Origin: BRH-c25 sp964574195 | GTDB taxonomy: Bacteria > Bacillota > Clostridia > Lutisporales > Lutisporaceae | Length of the DNA stretch: 5,689 nt | Assembly: GCA_964574195.1 (NCBI GenBank) | Contig: CAZNMO010000257.1 | Location: 1 to 5,689, forward strand | Reading direction: 5' to 3' | Shown: in pieces, positions 1 through 5,678 of the stretch | How the letters are laid out: each line of letters opens with the position of its first letter | How positions within the stretch are numbered: the stretch's first letter is position 1 | The notes under the pieces: model-generated | What the model was told of the DNA's origin: nothing | Database searches by the model: none | What the model saw: the letters and a program-made list of their open reading frames with translations, nothing else | Translations under genes and position numbers: made by a program

Positions 1-1
1 G

Positions 2-307
2 TATATTGGATTATACTATTATATAAACAAGGAGAACTCACTTCTGTACATTGTACTTTCAGCAGTCCTCATATATCCCGAAATTGAAGTCATCTATACC
101 TTGTTCCTGCCGGAGAATGCATATGCGGCAGTTCCCTATACCATTGTCTGGACTGTACTCATGCTTGCCTTCGAGCTGGCAAGCTTTTATACCCGAACAG
201 TAGTGCTTACGGGCTGGAAGGTCTTTCCGTGGTCTATTATCACATACCTTTTTACCTTTCTCTGGATAAACCTGCTATTTCGGCTTCTCAAAAGAAGAGG
301 ACTTTAG
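2..307 (+). CDS. 3' end of integral membrane protein gene (CBO0543-like), 5' truncated by window edge
   Basis: The reading frame is open from base 2 to a TAG at 305-307, giving the last 101 residues of a protein whose start lies outside the window. A TTG at 101 could be read as a start, but the frame continues upstream without a stop and encodes equally hydrophobic sequence, so I treat the whole stretch as coding. About three membrane segments are visible: residues near 12-32, 45-62 and 75-95 of the fragment. The tail is basic (LLKRRGL), suggesting a cytoplasmic C-terminus. The pattern Glu-x4-Tyr-Thr, then Gly-Trp, then Trp-Ser and Tyr-x2-Thr-Phe before the last span resembles the small CBO0543-type membrane proteins of Firmicutes, which have no known function. 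The family call is from memory and tentative. The gene converges on the flavoprotein gene with a 19-bp gap and no visible terminator hairpin. Confidence 0.6.
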   Translation, partial: YIGLYYYINKENSLLYIVLSAVLIYPEIEVIYTLFLPENAYAAVPYTIVWTVLMLAFELASFYTRTVVLTGWKVFPWSIITYLFTFLWINLLFRLLKRRGL

Positions 308-326
308 CCCATGTCCTTCTGCTCCT

Positions 327-1400
327 CTACCTGTTTGTCTTCCCGAGCACAAGCCGGCTTACAATTGCTCCATACCTGGATACATTGATATTGGTGGAAT
401 ATATCAATTGTTTTACGCCGGGAAGACCCAGACTAGCTATCAGAATATCATATTGGTTGTTGGACATTTTGTTGAACATCATCCTGAACCTTCGCATTTC
501 GTCATTTCTCCTCTCTATTCCCTTGATCTGCTTCTCGAAATCCCAACCCAGTGCTATGGCCCTGGCCGCAGAAACACCCATAACAGAAGCGTTGAGATGC
601 CCAAAACCCAAGAAAGGCTCCACCCCACCGCCGGCATTGCCTATGAAAAATACATTTCCCAACTTATGGGGATAAACAAAGCCGCTTTTATGTGACAAGG
701 TAAACTCCTCTATGATCGGATTCTTTATACTTTCCCCATACAAAAATAGCTCCCAGTAGCGGTCTATCTCCTTCTCGTTCACATCGGTGGTGATAACCAC
801 AATGGAAGCTCTATGGTTGTCAAAGGGGGTCATATACACATATCCATTCTTACAGTAATCCTTGTTTATCCATACCACAAGCTTTCCGGGATCAAAATCC
901 CCTAGGATTATTGCCCCTCTTACATATGTACTGATCCAATCCTGCCACAAACCCGCTTCCTCCGCATATCCCGAATTGCCGGTTGCCACTACTACATAAT
1001 CATACTTTTTTGATAGCTCCAGATAATCTCCGACTTCATTCAAATGAAAGCTTGTTCTCTTAAGCTTCCCGTATATCTGACACTTCAGAGAATCAGCATC
1101 CTTGGAGTACTTAAAGAAATAACCGAAATTGCCTTGGAGGGTAGTGGTCTTATTGGGACTGTGATGCTCCAGTACATTAATAGCTCTTAGCGGTTGAATA
1201 TCTATATAGTGGTTTTTTCTCATAAATTTTACTATGTCAGGTATAGGCCGGTGGGAAATATCCAGTACTCCTGTAACATGGTTTACACTTTCTCCTATGA
1301 AGCCGTTTTTTTCGTAAATCTCCGGCTTTACTCCAAGTCTCTCCAACTCATGTGCACAGTATAAACCCGCCATTCCTGCACCTATGATAGCAACTTTCAT
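327..1400 (-). CDS. FAD-dependent oxidoreductase, geranylgeranyl reductase-like (paralogue A)
   Basis: The product is a 357-residue soluble flavoprotein. Residues 3-30 form a Rossmann dinucleotide-binding unit: GAGMAG at 7-12, with Glu30 ending the second strand, as in FAD-binding oxidoreductases. Residues 134-141 (DYVVVATG) match the ATG motif. Residues 250-282 hold the second FAD motif, here GNAGG at 254-258 followed by EPFLGFG and a small-residue helix (SAARAI). This layout is that of the geranylgeranyl reductase / PHBH-fold group. Most of that group has Asp where this protein has Asn255. There is no transmembrane segment or signal peptide, so it should be cytoplasmic; the substrate is unknown. 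I chose the ATG at 1400 because the glycine motif follows at once and GGGGGAT lies about 8 bases upstream; a TTG at 1439 in the same frame would add 13 residues that overlap the upstream miniprotein gene. It is the last gene of the four-gene operon. It resembles the protein at 2100-3188 along its whole length, about one third identical by eye. Confidence 0.88.
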   Translation of the reverse strand: MKVAIIGAGMAGLYCAHELERLGVKPEIYEKNGFIGESVNHVTGVLDISHRPIPDIVKFMRKNHYIDIQPLRAINVLEHHSPNKTTTLQGNFGYFFKYSKDADSLKCQIYGKLKRTSFHLNEVGDYLELSKKYDYVVVATGNSGYAEEAGLWQDWISTYVRGAIILGDFDPGKLVVWINKDYCKNGYVYMTPFDNHRASIVVITTDVNEKEIDRYWELFLYGESIKNPIIEEFTLSHKSGFVYPHKLGNVFFIGNAGGGVEPFLGFGHLNASVMGVSAARAIALGWDFEKQIKGIERRNDEMRRFRMMFNKMSNNQYDILIASLGLPGVKQLIYSTNINVSRYGAIVSRLVLGKTNR

Positions 1401-1405
1401 CCGTT

Positions 1406-1495
1406 TTATCCCCCATACCTTTTCATCACTTTGAACCAAATGTAGGACAGAACCCCGATCAATGCTATTGCAAATGTAAAATAGTAATTATTCAT
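1406..1495 (-). CDS. 29-residue single-span membrane miniprotein
   Basis: This short ORF runs from an ATG at 1495-1493 to a TAA at 1408-1406. The peptide starts MNNYYFTFAIALIGVLSYIW, followed by a basic tail ending KRYGG. Residues 6-22 form one hydrophobic span with polar residues before it and positive charges after it, as expected for a membrane-anchored miniprotein with a cytoplasmic C-terminus. A GGAAAGGG ribosome binding site lies about 7 bases before the ATG. The ORF fills the space between the 75-aa gene (25-bp gap) and the flavoprotein gene (5-bp gap), and its last codons (GGGGGATAA) supply the flavoprotein's ribosome binding site, suggesting coupled translation. I do not recognise the family. 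A role in tethering or regulating the operon's soluble proteins at the membrane is only inference. Confidence 0.65.
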   Translation of the reverse strand: MNNYYFTFAIALIGVLSYIWFKVMKRYGG

Positions 1496-1520
1496 GGCTG
1501 ATCCCTTTCCAGTAATTGCA

Positions 1521-1748
1521 TCAGTACTTTGGCCTGTTCGGAATTATCTTGGCTATTATTCCCGAATTCCTTTTGTTCCTTTCTATCTTCTGCTGTATCC
1601 TGATTATATCCCTCATCTCGTCATCCCTTAGTTGGGTAAACACATGCCTGACCTCCGGATTACGCACATTAACAAGGTTCTCATTATAGGAAACCTGGTT
1701 AATGATCCTGTATTGCAGGATATCCTTGAGAATATCGACATCTTCCAT
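1521..1748 (-). CDS. Small two-helix protein, ferritin-like/CotF-like (75 aa)
   Basis: The gene has an ATG at 1748 preceded by TGAGGTG at good spacing, and begins 12 bp after the stop of the 68-aa gene, so the two are co-transcribed. The protein is almost all helix: residues 3-28 and 31-60 form two amphipathic helices joined at Asn30-Pro31, followed by a basic, proline-containing tail ending PNRPKY. The turn pattern (NPEVRHVFTQLRDDEMRDI) resembles the dPeLR...l...deh pattern of spore coat CotF and other ferritin-like proteins, but only half of a four-helix bundle is present, so it would have to pair with itself or with the 68-aa protein. The Glu and His ligands of a diiron site are not clearly conserved, although Glu23, His35 and Glu44 are available. 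Function is unknown; a coat or iron-binding role is a guess. Confidence 0.75.
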   Translation of the reverse strand: MEDVDILKDILQYRIINQVSYNENLVNVRNPEVRHVFTQLRDDEMRDIIRIQQKIERNKRNSGIIAKIIPNRPKY

Positions 1749-1760
1749 ACCAGCACCTCA

Positions 1761-1967
1761 TTATTGTATTTTTAGCTTGATCATTTTTTCTTTCATGATC
1801 TTCAGGTGCTCCTGGGAGGTCTTATCGAACTCTTTTAAAATTTCCCTGAGCTCCTTGTTCTTAAGCTTGTCATAGTAGTCATCATATTTTTTTAGCAGCA
1901 GTTCTTCCTTGTCTATGGAATTTCTGAAGACAATACTTAACACATACTCCTGCGAAAACTCCTCCAT
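1761..1967 (-). CDS. Small two-helix ferritin-like protein (68 aa), first gene of operon
   Basis: The ATG at 1967 is preceded by AGGGAGTGGGGAT, a strong ribosome binding site. The 68 residues form a short N-terminal helix plus a hairpin of two charged helices (residues 17-36 and 38-64) split at Lys36-Asn37. Residues 21-28 show the Glu-x6-Tyr spacing known from rubrerythrin-type ferritin-like helices, and Glu53-His54 sits where that family has a Glu-x2-His ligand pair. Here the first position of that pair is Ser51, so a complete metal site is not evident. The size is half of a normal four-helix bundle, implying dimerisation or pairing with the neighbouring 75-aa protein. No signal peptide or membrane span is present. 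It opens the operon leading to the flavoprotein and faces the divergent paralogue gene. I cannot assign a function. Confidence 0.75.
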   Translation of the reverse strand: MEEFSQEYVLSIVFRNSIDKEELLLKKYDDYYDKLKNKELREILKEFDKTSQEHLKIMKEKMIKLKIQ

Positions 1968-2023
1968 ATCCCCACTCCCTTGTAATAATGTGAAAATCCG
2001 CTTTTAACTCTGTCACAACAATT

Positions 2024-2051
2024 ACCATAAATATTTTTAACAGCTTTGCAA
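2024..2051 (-). promoter_or_regulatory. Possible promoter for the four-gene minus-strand operon
   Basis: Read on the minus strand, TTGCAA (2051-2046), a 16-bp spacer and TATGGT (2029-2024) form a modest sigma-A-like pair, which would give a leader of about 50 bases before the ATG at 1967. The -10 matches only four of six consensus bases. I saw no convincing sporulation sigma-factor promoter in the same stretch. Confidence 0.25.
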
Positions 2052-2074
2052 ATATTATTCTTTATACATATAAA
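2046..2074 (+). promoter_or_regulatory. Candidate sigma-A promoter for flavoprotein paralogue B
   Basis: TTGCAA at 2046-2051 and TATAAA at 2069-2074 are separated by 17 bp, matching the vegetative promoter layout. Transcription would begin near 2081, leaving a short leader that contains the GGGGTGA ribosome binding site (2088-2094) before the ATG at 2100. The TTGCAA is palindromic and doubles as the -35 of the possible opposite promoter. Confidence 0.45.
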
Positions 2075-2099
2075 TGAGCAATTAATTGGGGTGAACTTC

Positions 2100-3188
2100 A
2101 TGAGAGTTGCGATCATAGGAGCAGGATTATCCGGCCTATCCTGCGCTATAGAACTGGAGAGACATGGCGTCAAGCCGGTAATTTTTGAAAAAAGAGCTCA
2201 TGTGGGAGAAGCCCTCCTTTACTCGACAATCTGGCCAAGAGTAATCAGCAGGCCCCTATCAGACCCTCTCAGATATCTGAAAAGGGAATATTCCCTGGAG
2301 CTTACCCCTATCAACCACATAAAGAGGATGATCATGTTTTCGCCTGGTTACAATGCTACCGAGAGAGGAAGCCTCGGATATATATTCAGAAGGGGATATC
2401 AGCAATATTCCTTGGAATATCAGCTTATGGAACACGTACAAAGTACCATTACCTTTAACCGGGTCGTAGAGGTTGATGATATCAAAGATGATTTTGATCA
2501 TGTCGTGGTGGCTAATTCAAACAGCCTTTCCGCAAAACAATTTGGTATATGGACCGATACCTTTAATACACTGGTCAGGATCGCAACAGTAGTGGGTAAG
2601 TTCAACCCCAGGGAAGTTATAATGTGGATGAATATCAATTATGCAAAAAACGGCTTCTGCTATCTCGTCCCAAACAGCGAAAAGGAAGCAAGCCTTGTAC
2701 TGTTGGTCAACAGTGTAACCAATGATGAATTTGAATACTACTGGCGGCGCTTCCTCTTTACAGAGAATATAAACTACTATATATCCCAAACCACTGATGC
2801 AGAGCATGATTGCGGCTTTGTGCAGCCTCTCCGGATAGGAAACATAATATTTTCAGGTAATGCTGCAGGCTTCACTGACGACCTTATTGGCTGCGGCGGC
2901 TTGAATGCAATAGAAAGCGGAATGCTCGCAGCCCGTGCAATACTATATGATAAAGACTACAATACCTTGGCAGCTCCTATTTTCCAGGACATAGTGCAGC
3001 TTCATGAGCTGCGCAAGGCATACAATACCCTGGACAATAAGGATATAGACGTTTTGGTTAATGCAGCCAGCATCCCCATAATCAAAAATGCCATATACAA
3101 CAATCCCTTCTTCAGGATGTCGGATATGGCAAAAATGATCAAACTATATAATTCCAAAGTTAAAAGGAAAAGGCAGGTTGTGGAGTAG
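2100..3188 (+). CDS. FAD-dependent oxidoreductase, geranylgeranyl reductase-like (paralogue B)
   Basis: The product is a 362-residue soluble protein. An N-terminal Rossmann unit has GAGLSG at residues 7-12 and Glu30 at the end of the second strand. The second FAD motif lies at 247-282: GNAAG at 253-257, then a Gly-rich loop (IGCGG) and the LAARAI helix. It aligns with the protein of 327-1400 along its full length, most closely in the first 37 residues and around the GNA(G/A)G motif. Two features are unusual: Asn254 replaces the usual Asp, and the ATG motif seen in the paralogue (VVVATG) reads VVVANS here at 135-140, so FAD binding or catalysis may be altered. Cys265 and Cys15 are notable single cysteines. 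The ATG at 2100 is chosen because GGGGTGA sits 5-6 bases upstream and the Rossmann motif starts immediately; an in-frame start at 2046 would fall inside the predicted promoter. The C-terminus is basic (KVKRKRQ). It faces away from the minus-strand operon. Substrate unknown. Confidence 0.88.
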   Translation: MRVAIIGAGLSGLSCAIELERHGVKPVIFEKRAHVGEALLYSTIWPRVISRPLSDPLRYLKREYSLELTPINHIKRMIMFSPGYNATERGSLGYIFRRGYQQYSLEYQLMEHVQSTITFNRVVEVDDIKDDFDHVVVANSNSLSAKQFGIWTDTFNTLVRIATVVGKFNPREVIMWMNINYAKNGFCYLVPNSEKEASLVLLVNSVTNDEFEYYWRRFLFTENINYYISQTTDAEHDCGFVQPLRIGNIIFSGNAAGFTDDLIGCGGLNAIESGMLAARAILYDKDYNTLAAPIFQDIVQLHELRKAYNTLDNKDIDVLVNAASIPIIKNAIYNNPFFRMSDMAKMIKLYNSKVKRKRQVVE

Positions 3189-3205
3189 TTTTAGAAATAT
3201 GCTTC

Positions 3206-4693
3206 CTACTTCAATACTGCAGTTTCTGAATACCTATTCCCTGCATTCCACAGAAGATATTCCTTAACGCCATTTTCTTCAAGGGCTTTGATCTGAGCTT
3301 CCACCTGCTTGTACTCATATTTTATATGCCCCTTCACCCATGGTGCTGTAAAATCCTGTATCCATGGTCTTATTCCAGCCGGGGTCTCTATATTCTTATT
3401 CCTTGCCACCGAATCCTTTGTAGAATGATAAATGGTTTCATAGGGGTAGGCATCCGGAACTGACAGCCCATAGGTACCATTTGCATAGTGACTCGGATAC
3501 ATCATTGGGCAAACATAATCAACCACATTGCTTACTGCCTCCCAATACTGACCCAGTGACATGTCATCCGCAACAGAGCCTACAAGTCCGTATATATCCG
3601 CAGATATATACACCTTCAATGGCGACAGTTGTTCCCTTGCAAACTTCAGATAGTCCTGTATCGCCTGAGGCTTTGTTCCTCCGGTGGTATTCCTGTAGTC
3701 CAGTGATTTATCAAGCTTTCCGCCATCTGATGCCGGGAACCTTACATAATCAAATTGTATCTCGTTAAAGCCGGCTTCAGCAGCTTCCTTTGATACTTCC
3801 AGGTTGTATGCCCAAAGCTCCTTATCATAGGCAGAAGCCCAAATGAGTCCGTCACTGTTTGTAAATGGTTTTCCAGTGCTTTTGTATATTATGGCCCTGT
3901 CAGGATGCTGTCTGGTATAAGTCGGATCCTTAAAGGAAACTATTCTTGCCACTGTATATATGTTGTTGTCCTTAAGCTTCTTCATCAGGGCGGCTATGTC
4001 CTTTACAGTAGCATATTCGTTGGCCTCAGGGCTATACTTTTCCGCAGCCTTTGTCCTGAAAAGCATATGTCCCTTGTCATCCTTCACATCTATTACAAAG
4101 GTATTAATCTTCGTCCTTTTTGTCATCTCAATAAGCTTGTCCAGTCTATCATTGGAAGCAGAATATTTTGTTAGATATATGCCTCTTGCCTCCACCCTTG
4201 GGTTACCCGGATACTCCCAGGTCTTGTTCTGGGGCGAAAAGTCCAGCTTCTTCAAATCCTCACTGAGCAGTTCTGTCCTGTCACTAACTGTATATTCTGC
4301 CGCAATCCAGCCGCTGACCTTTCCCGATAGTCCGTCGTATTGCACCTTATACCATTTCTTCCCGGCGCTGTCCTGGGTTTCTTCAAGTATATCAACTGCA
4401 GAACCCTTTATGAGGTTGTCCAATGCTTTGGCACCAGCTTCTGCCGCTTCTCTTACCTTAAGCTTGCTGGCGCTTATGTACGCTACGTTTTTCTGCTCTT
4501 CTTGTTTTGAATCATTGGGAACAGGCGTTGGTGTTGGTTCAGCAGGGGTGGGTGAAGGTGTCACCTGCGGCTGTTCTTCCGCAACCGGTTCAGGATTTTT
4601 GGCAAACGCAGCTGTTTGGTTGTACATACAGCCGGTAGCAATGCTTAGTAAAAATAATAGTGTAACAATTACTGCGATCCTCTTCTTTTTCAT
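3206..4693 (-). CDS. SH3-domain, DUF4015 putative glycoside hydrolase lipoprotein
   Basis: The 495-residue product has four parts. Residues 1-22 are a lipoprotein signal peptide (MKKKR, hydrophobic core, lipobox ATG-Cys22). Residues about 33-62 form a Pro/Thr-rich linker with TPSPTP and PTPTPVP repeats. Residues about 70-136 are a bacterial SH3 domain (KLKVREAAEAG, then KKWYKVQYDG and SGWIAAEYT). Residues about 168-490 are a DUF4015 TIM-barrel-like domain, starting ARGIYLT and containing NTFVIDVKDD, the FDYVRFP motif with the likely catalytic Asp315, PMMYPSHY and a closing LLWNAGNRY. The protein should be anchored outside the membrane, with the SH3 domain probably contacting the cell wall; DUF4015 proteins are predicted carbohydrate hydrolases, with substrate unproven. 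The ATG at 4693 is preferred over the GTG at 4699, because that GTG lies inside the GAGGTG ribosome binding site. The gene is monocistronic and converges with paralogue B over a 17-bp gap without a terminator hairpin. Confidence 0.9.
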   Translation of the reverse strand: MKKKRIAVIVTLLFLLSIATGCMYNQTAAFAKNPEPVAEEQPQVTPSPTPAEPTPTPVPNDSKQEEQKNVAYISASKLKVREAAEAGAKALDNLIKGSAVDILEETQDSAGKKWYKVQYDGLSGKVSGWIAAEYTVSDRTELLSEDLKKLDFSPQNKTWEYPGNPRVEARGIYLTKYSASNDRLDKLIEMTKRTKINTFVIDVKDDKGHMLFRTKAAEKYSPEANEYATVKDIAALMKKLKDNNIYTVARIVSFKDPTYTRQHPDRAIIYKSTGKPFTNSDGLIWASAYDKELWAYNLEVSKEAAEAGFNEIQFDYVRFPASDGGKLDKSLDYRNTTGGTKPQAIQDYLKFAREQLSPLKVYISADIYGLVGSVADDMSLGQYWEAVSNVVDYVCPMMYPSHYANGTYGLSVPDAYPYETIYHSTKDSVARNKNIETPAGIRPWIQDFTAPWVKGHIKYEYKQVEAQIKALEENGVKEYLLWNAGNRYSETAVLK

Positions 4694-4732
4694 AGGCACC
4701 TCACATTTTAGTTTACTAATATATACAGATAG

Positions 4733-4741
4733 ATTATATCA
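4733..4741 (-). promoter_or_regulatory. Extended -10 promoter for the SH3-DUF4015 lipoprotein gene
   Basis: On the minus strand the sequence reads TGATATAAT, a perfect TATAAT (4738-4733) with the TGn extension of extended -10 promoters. No good -35 hexamer is present 16-18 bp upstream, which the extended element can compensate for. Transcription would start near 4726, giving a leader of about 33 bases with the GAGGTG ribosome binding site. Confidence 0.55.
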
Positions 4742-4834
4742 CGAAATTTGACGTATTTTGCTATTGTTTTGTTTCAATTTTATATGTAAATTAATACAAT
4801 TTATCGAACTATTGGATATTGCGTGTGAGAAGAG

Positions 4835-4876
4835 TTTTTATTGTATAGGGAAGTATACTTTCCTATACAATAAAAA
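4835..4876. repeat. 42-bp near-perfect palindrome
   Basis: The left arm TTTTTATTGTATAGG (4835-4849) is the exact reverse complement of the right arm (4862-4876). Between them lies the smaller perfect palindrome AAGTATACTT (4851-4860), flanked by G4850 and T4861, which can form a G-U pair in + strand RNA. The whole can fold as one hairpin of about 21 pairs. Its right end overlaps the A-run that encodes the U-tract of the neighbouring terminator. It lies about 100 bp upstream of the lipoprotein promoter. It may be a regulator binding site, a transcript-end structure or a remnant of a small mobile repeat. Confidence 0.7.
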
Positions 4877-4895
4877 AAGCTGCATTTGCAGCTTT
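4872..4895 (-). terminator. Rho-independent terminator of the two-span membrane protein gene
   Basis: Read on the minus strand, the stem AAAGCTGC / GCAGCTTT (4895-4888 and 4883-4876) closes a four-base AAAT loop and runs straight into a U-rich tract encoded by the A-run at 4872-4878. The stem begins within the TAA stop codon (4896-4894) of the upstream gene, so termination is tight against translation. Confidence 0.85.
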
Positions 4896-5427
4896 ATTTG
4901 GCATCATCCATTATCCCCACATGATGTTTTCCAACTTCCATTAAAAACCTATCCTTAAGCTCCTCACTATTATTAACAAAGGATACCGGAATTTTCTTTG
5001 CCCTGTTGAAGTTCACATCCAGATCAACATAATCATCCTTGGCTGACATTCTAACTACCTCTTCAAATGGAAGCCTCGGCTTTATCCCTCTGACAGTATA
5101 TCCCTTGAAATCCCTTGCTTTAACGAAGGCATATATAAGATACTTATCCTCTTCAATACAGTGCACTGCGCAAAGAGCAACGTTCTCATACCTGACTACC
5201 GTTCTGGTAAAAGGCCTTACAATTACGAGCTTTTTTGCATCCATATTAATCGAGAGTACAAGGCCGCTGTATGCGAGCGGTGTAAAAAACAACAGCAGAA
5301 CAATAAAAAAGTAAGTAAAAAAGCCTTTGGGTATAAAAAAGTATATTAAAAGTATCATCGCTATCATAACTGAAAATACCACTAACGGTCCTCTTATCGA
5401 ATCCCAACGTCCTTTATATTTAATCAC
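4894..5427 (-). CDS. Two-span membrane protein with C-terminal cytoplasmic domain (177 aa)
   Basis: The product starts MIKYKGRWDS and has two closely spaced membrane segments (residues about 14-32 and 36-58), then a soluble domain of about 115 residues rich in short beta-type stretches (KLVIVRP, TVVRYENVALCAV, KYLIYAFVK). This layout, a helical hairpin followed by a beta-rich domain, recalls bacterial PH-like membrane proteins, but I cannot confirm the family and the function is unknown. By the positive-inside rule both termini are probably cytoplasmic. The frame extends upstream to a GTG at 5478, but I place the start at the GTG at 5427: AAGGAGG lies 9 bases before it, while no ribosome binding site precedes 5478, which would also coincide with the predicted transcription start. 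Monocistronic, with its own promoter and terminator. Confidence 0.75.
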   Translation of the reverse strand: MIKYKGRWDSIRGPLVVFSVMIAMILLIYFFIPKGFFTYFFIVLLLFFTPLAYSGLVLSINMDAKKLVIVRPFTRTVVRYENVALCAVHCIEEDKYLIYAFVKARDFKGYTVRGIKPRLPFEEVVRMSAKDDYVDLDVNFNRAKKIPVSFVNNSEELKDRFLMEVGKHHVGIMDDAK

Positions 5428-5484
5428 AGACGCACTCCTCCTTGGCAAATGCCGGTTTCTTGTTTTGTTCACTCGCACTATTCT

Positions 5485-5513
5485 ATTATAAGGAATCAGC
5501 CGGCATTAAGCAA
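5485..5513 (-). promoter_or_regulatory. Sigma-A-like promoter of the two-span membrane protein gene
   Basis: On the minus strand, TTGCTT (5513-5508), a 17-bp spacer and a perfect TATAAT (5490-5485) form a good vegetative promoter. Transcription should start around 5478, leaving a leader of about 50 bases ahead of the GTG at 5427. This supports the shorter reading of the gene. Confidence 0.7.
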
Positions 5514-5591
5514 TAAATTTTGATTCATGCTGTATTTCTACATCGGCATCGCTTTTAATAATTCAACCTCCTGACTATTATCATCCTTATT

Positions 5592-5607
5592 TGTGATATA
5601 TATCACA
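5592..5607. promoter_or_regulatory. CRP/FNR-family operator palindrome
   Basis: TGTGATATATATCACA is a perfect 16-bp palindrome with the TGTGA-N6-TCACA form bound by CRP/FNR-family regulators. Its centre (5599.5) lies 41.5 bases upstream of a predicted start site at 5641, the classic activating position. In anaerobes, hcp genes are commonly predicted targets of the CRP/FNR-family regulator HcpR, so this fits the downstream gene call. Which regulator binds is inference. Confidence 0.7.
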
Positions 5608-5628
5608 TCATTGGTAATGTATATCATG

Positions 5629-5634
5629 TAAAAT
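5629..5634 (+). promoter_or_regulatory. -10 element of activator-dependent promoter for the hcp-like gene
   Basis: TAAAAT matches five of six -10 consensus bases. No -35 hexamer exists 17 bp upstream; that position is occupied by the edge of the CRP/FNR palindrome, as in class II activated promoters. The predicted start near 5641 leaves a leader of about 38 bases. Confidence 0.5.
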
Positions 5635-5678
5635 GCAGGTGTAGATAAAATTTAGCGTATTTCGAAGGAGGAAACAAT

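Noticed and set aside
229..695. Two overlapping + strand frames (229-675 and 408-695) opposite the 3' end of flavoprotein A
   Set aside because: They lie antisense to a protein with clear FAD motifs and show no recognisable domain or upstream ribosome binding site.
1401..1439. In-frame TTG start at 1439 for flavoprotein A, adding 13 residues
   Set aside because: It would overlap the miniprotein gene, the added residues are not part of the Rossmann fold, and the ATG at 1400 has a ribosome binding site and matches the paralogue's start.
2046..2099. In-frame upstream start at 2046 for flavoprotein B
   Set aside because: This segment overlaps the predicted -35 and -10 elements, and the ATG at 2100 has its own ribosome binding site and starts exactly as the paralogue does.
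1968..2099. Sporulation sigma-E, -G or -K promoter for the half-ferritin operon
   Set aside because: CATATAAA on the + strand and CATTATTA on the - strand look similar to such -10 elements, but matching -35 elements at correct spacing are missing.
3189..3205. Possible bidirectional terminator between the converging genes
   Set aside because: The 17-bp gap holds no inverted repeat able to form a stem.
3960..4751. 263-residue open frame on the + strand opposite the lipoprotein gene
   Set aside because: It is antisense to a clearly recognisable SH3-DUF4015 protein, has no ribosome binding site or family motif, and its Ser/Leu-rich composition is what the reverse of a Lys/Glu-rich gene gives.
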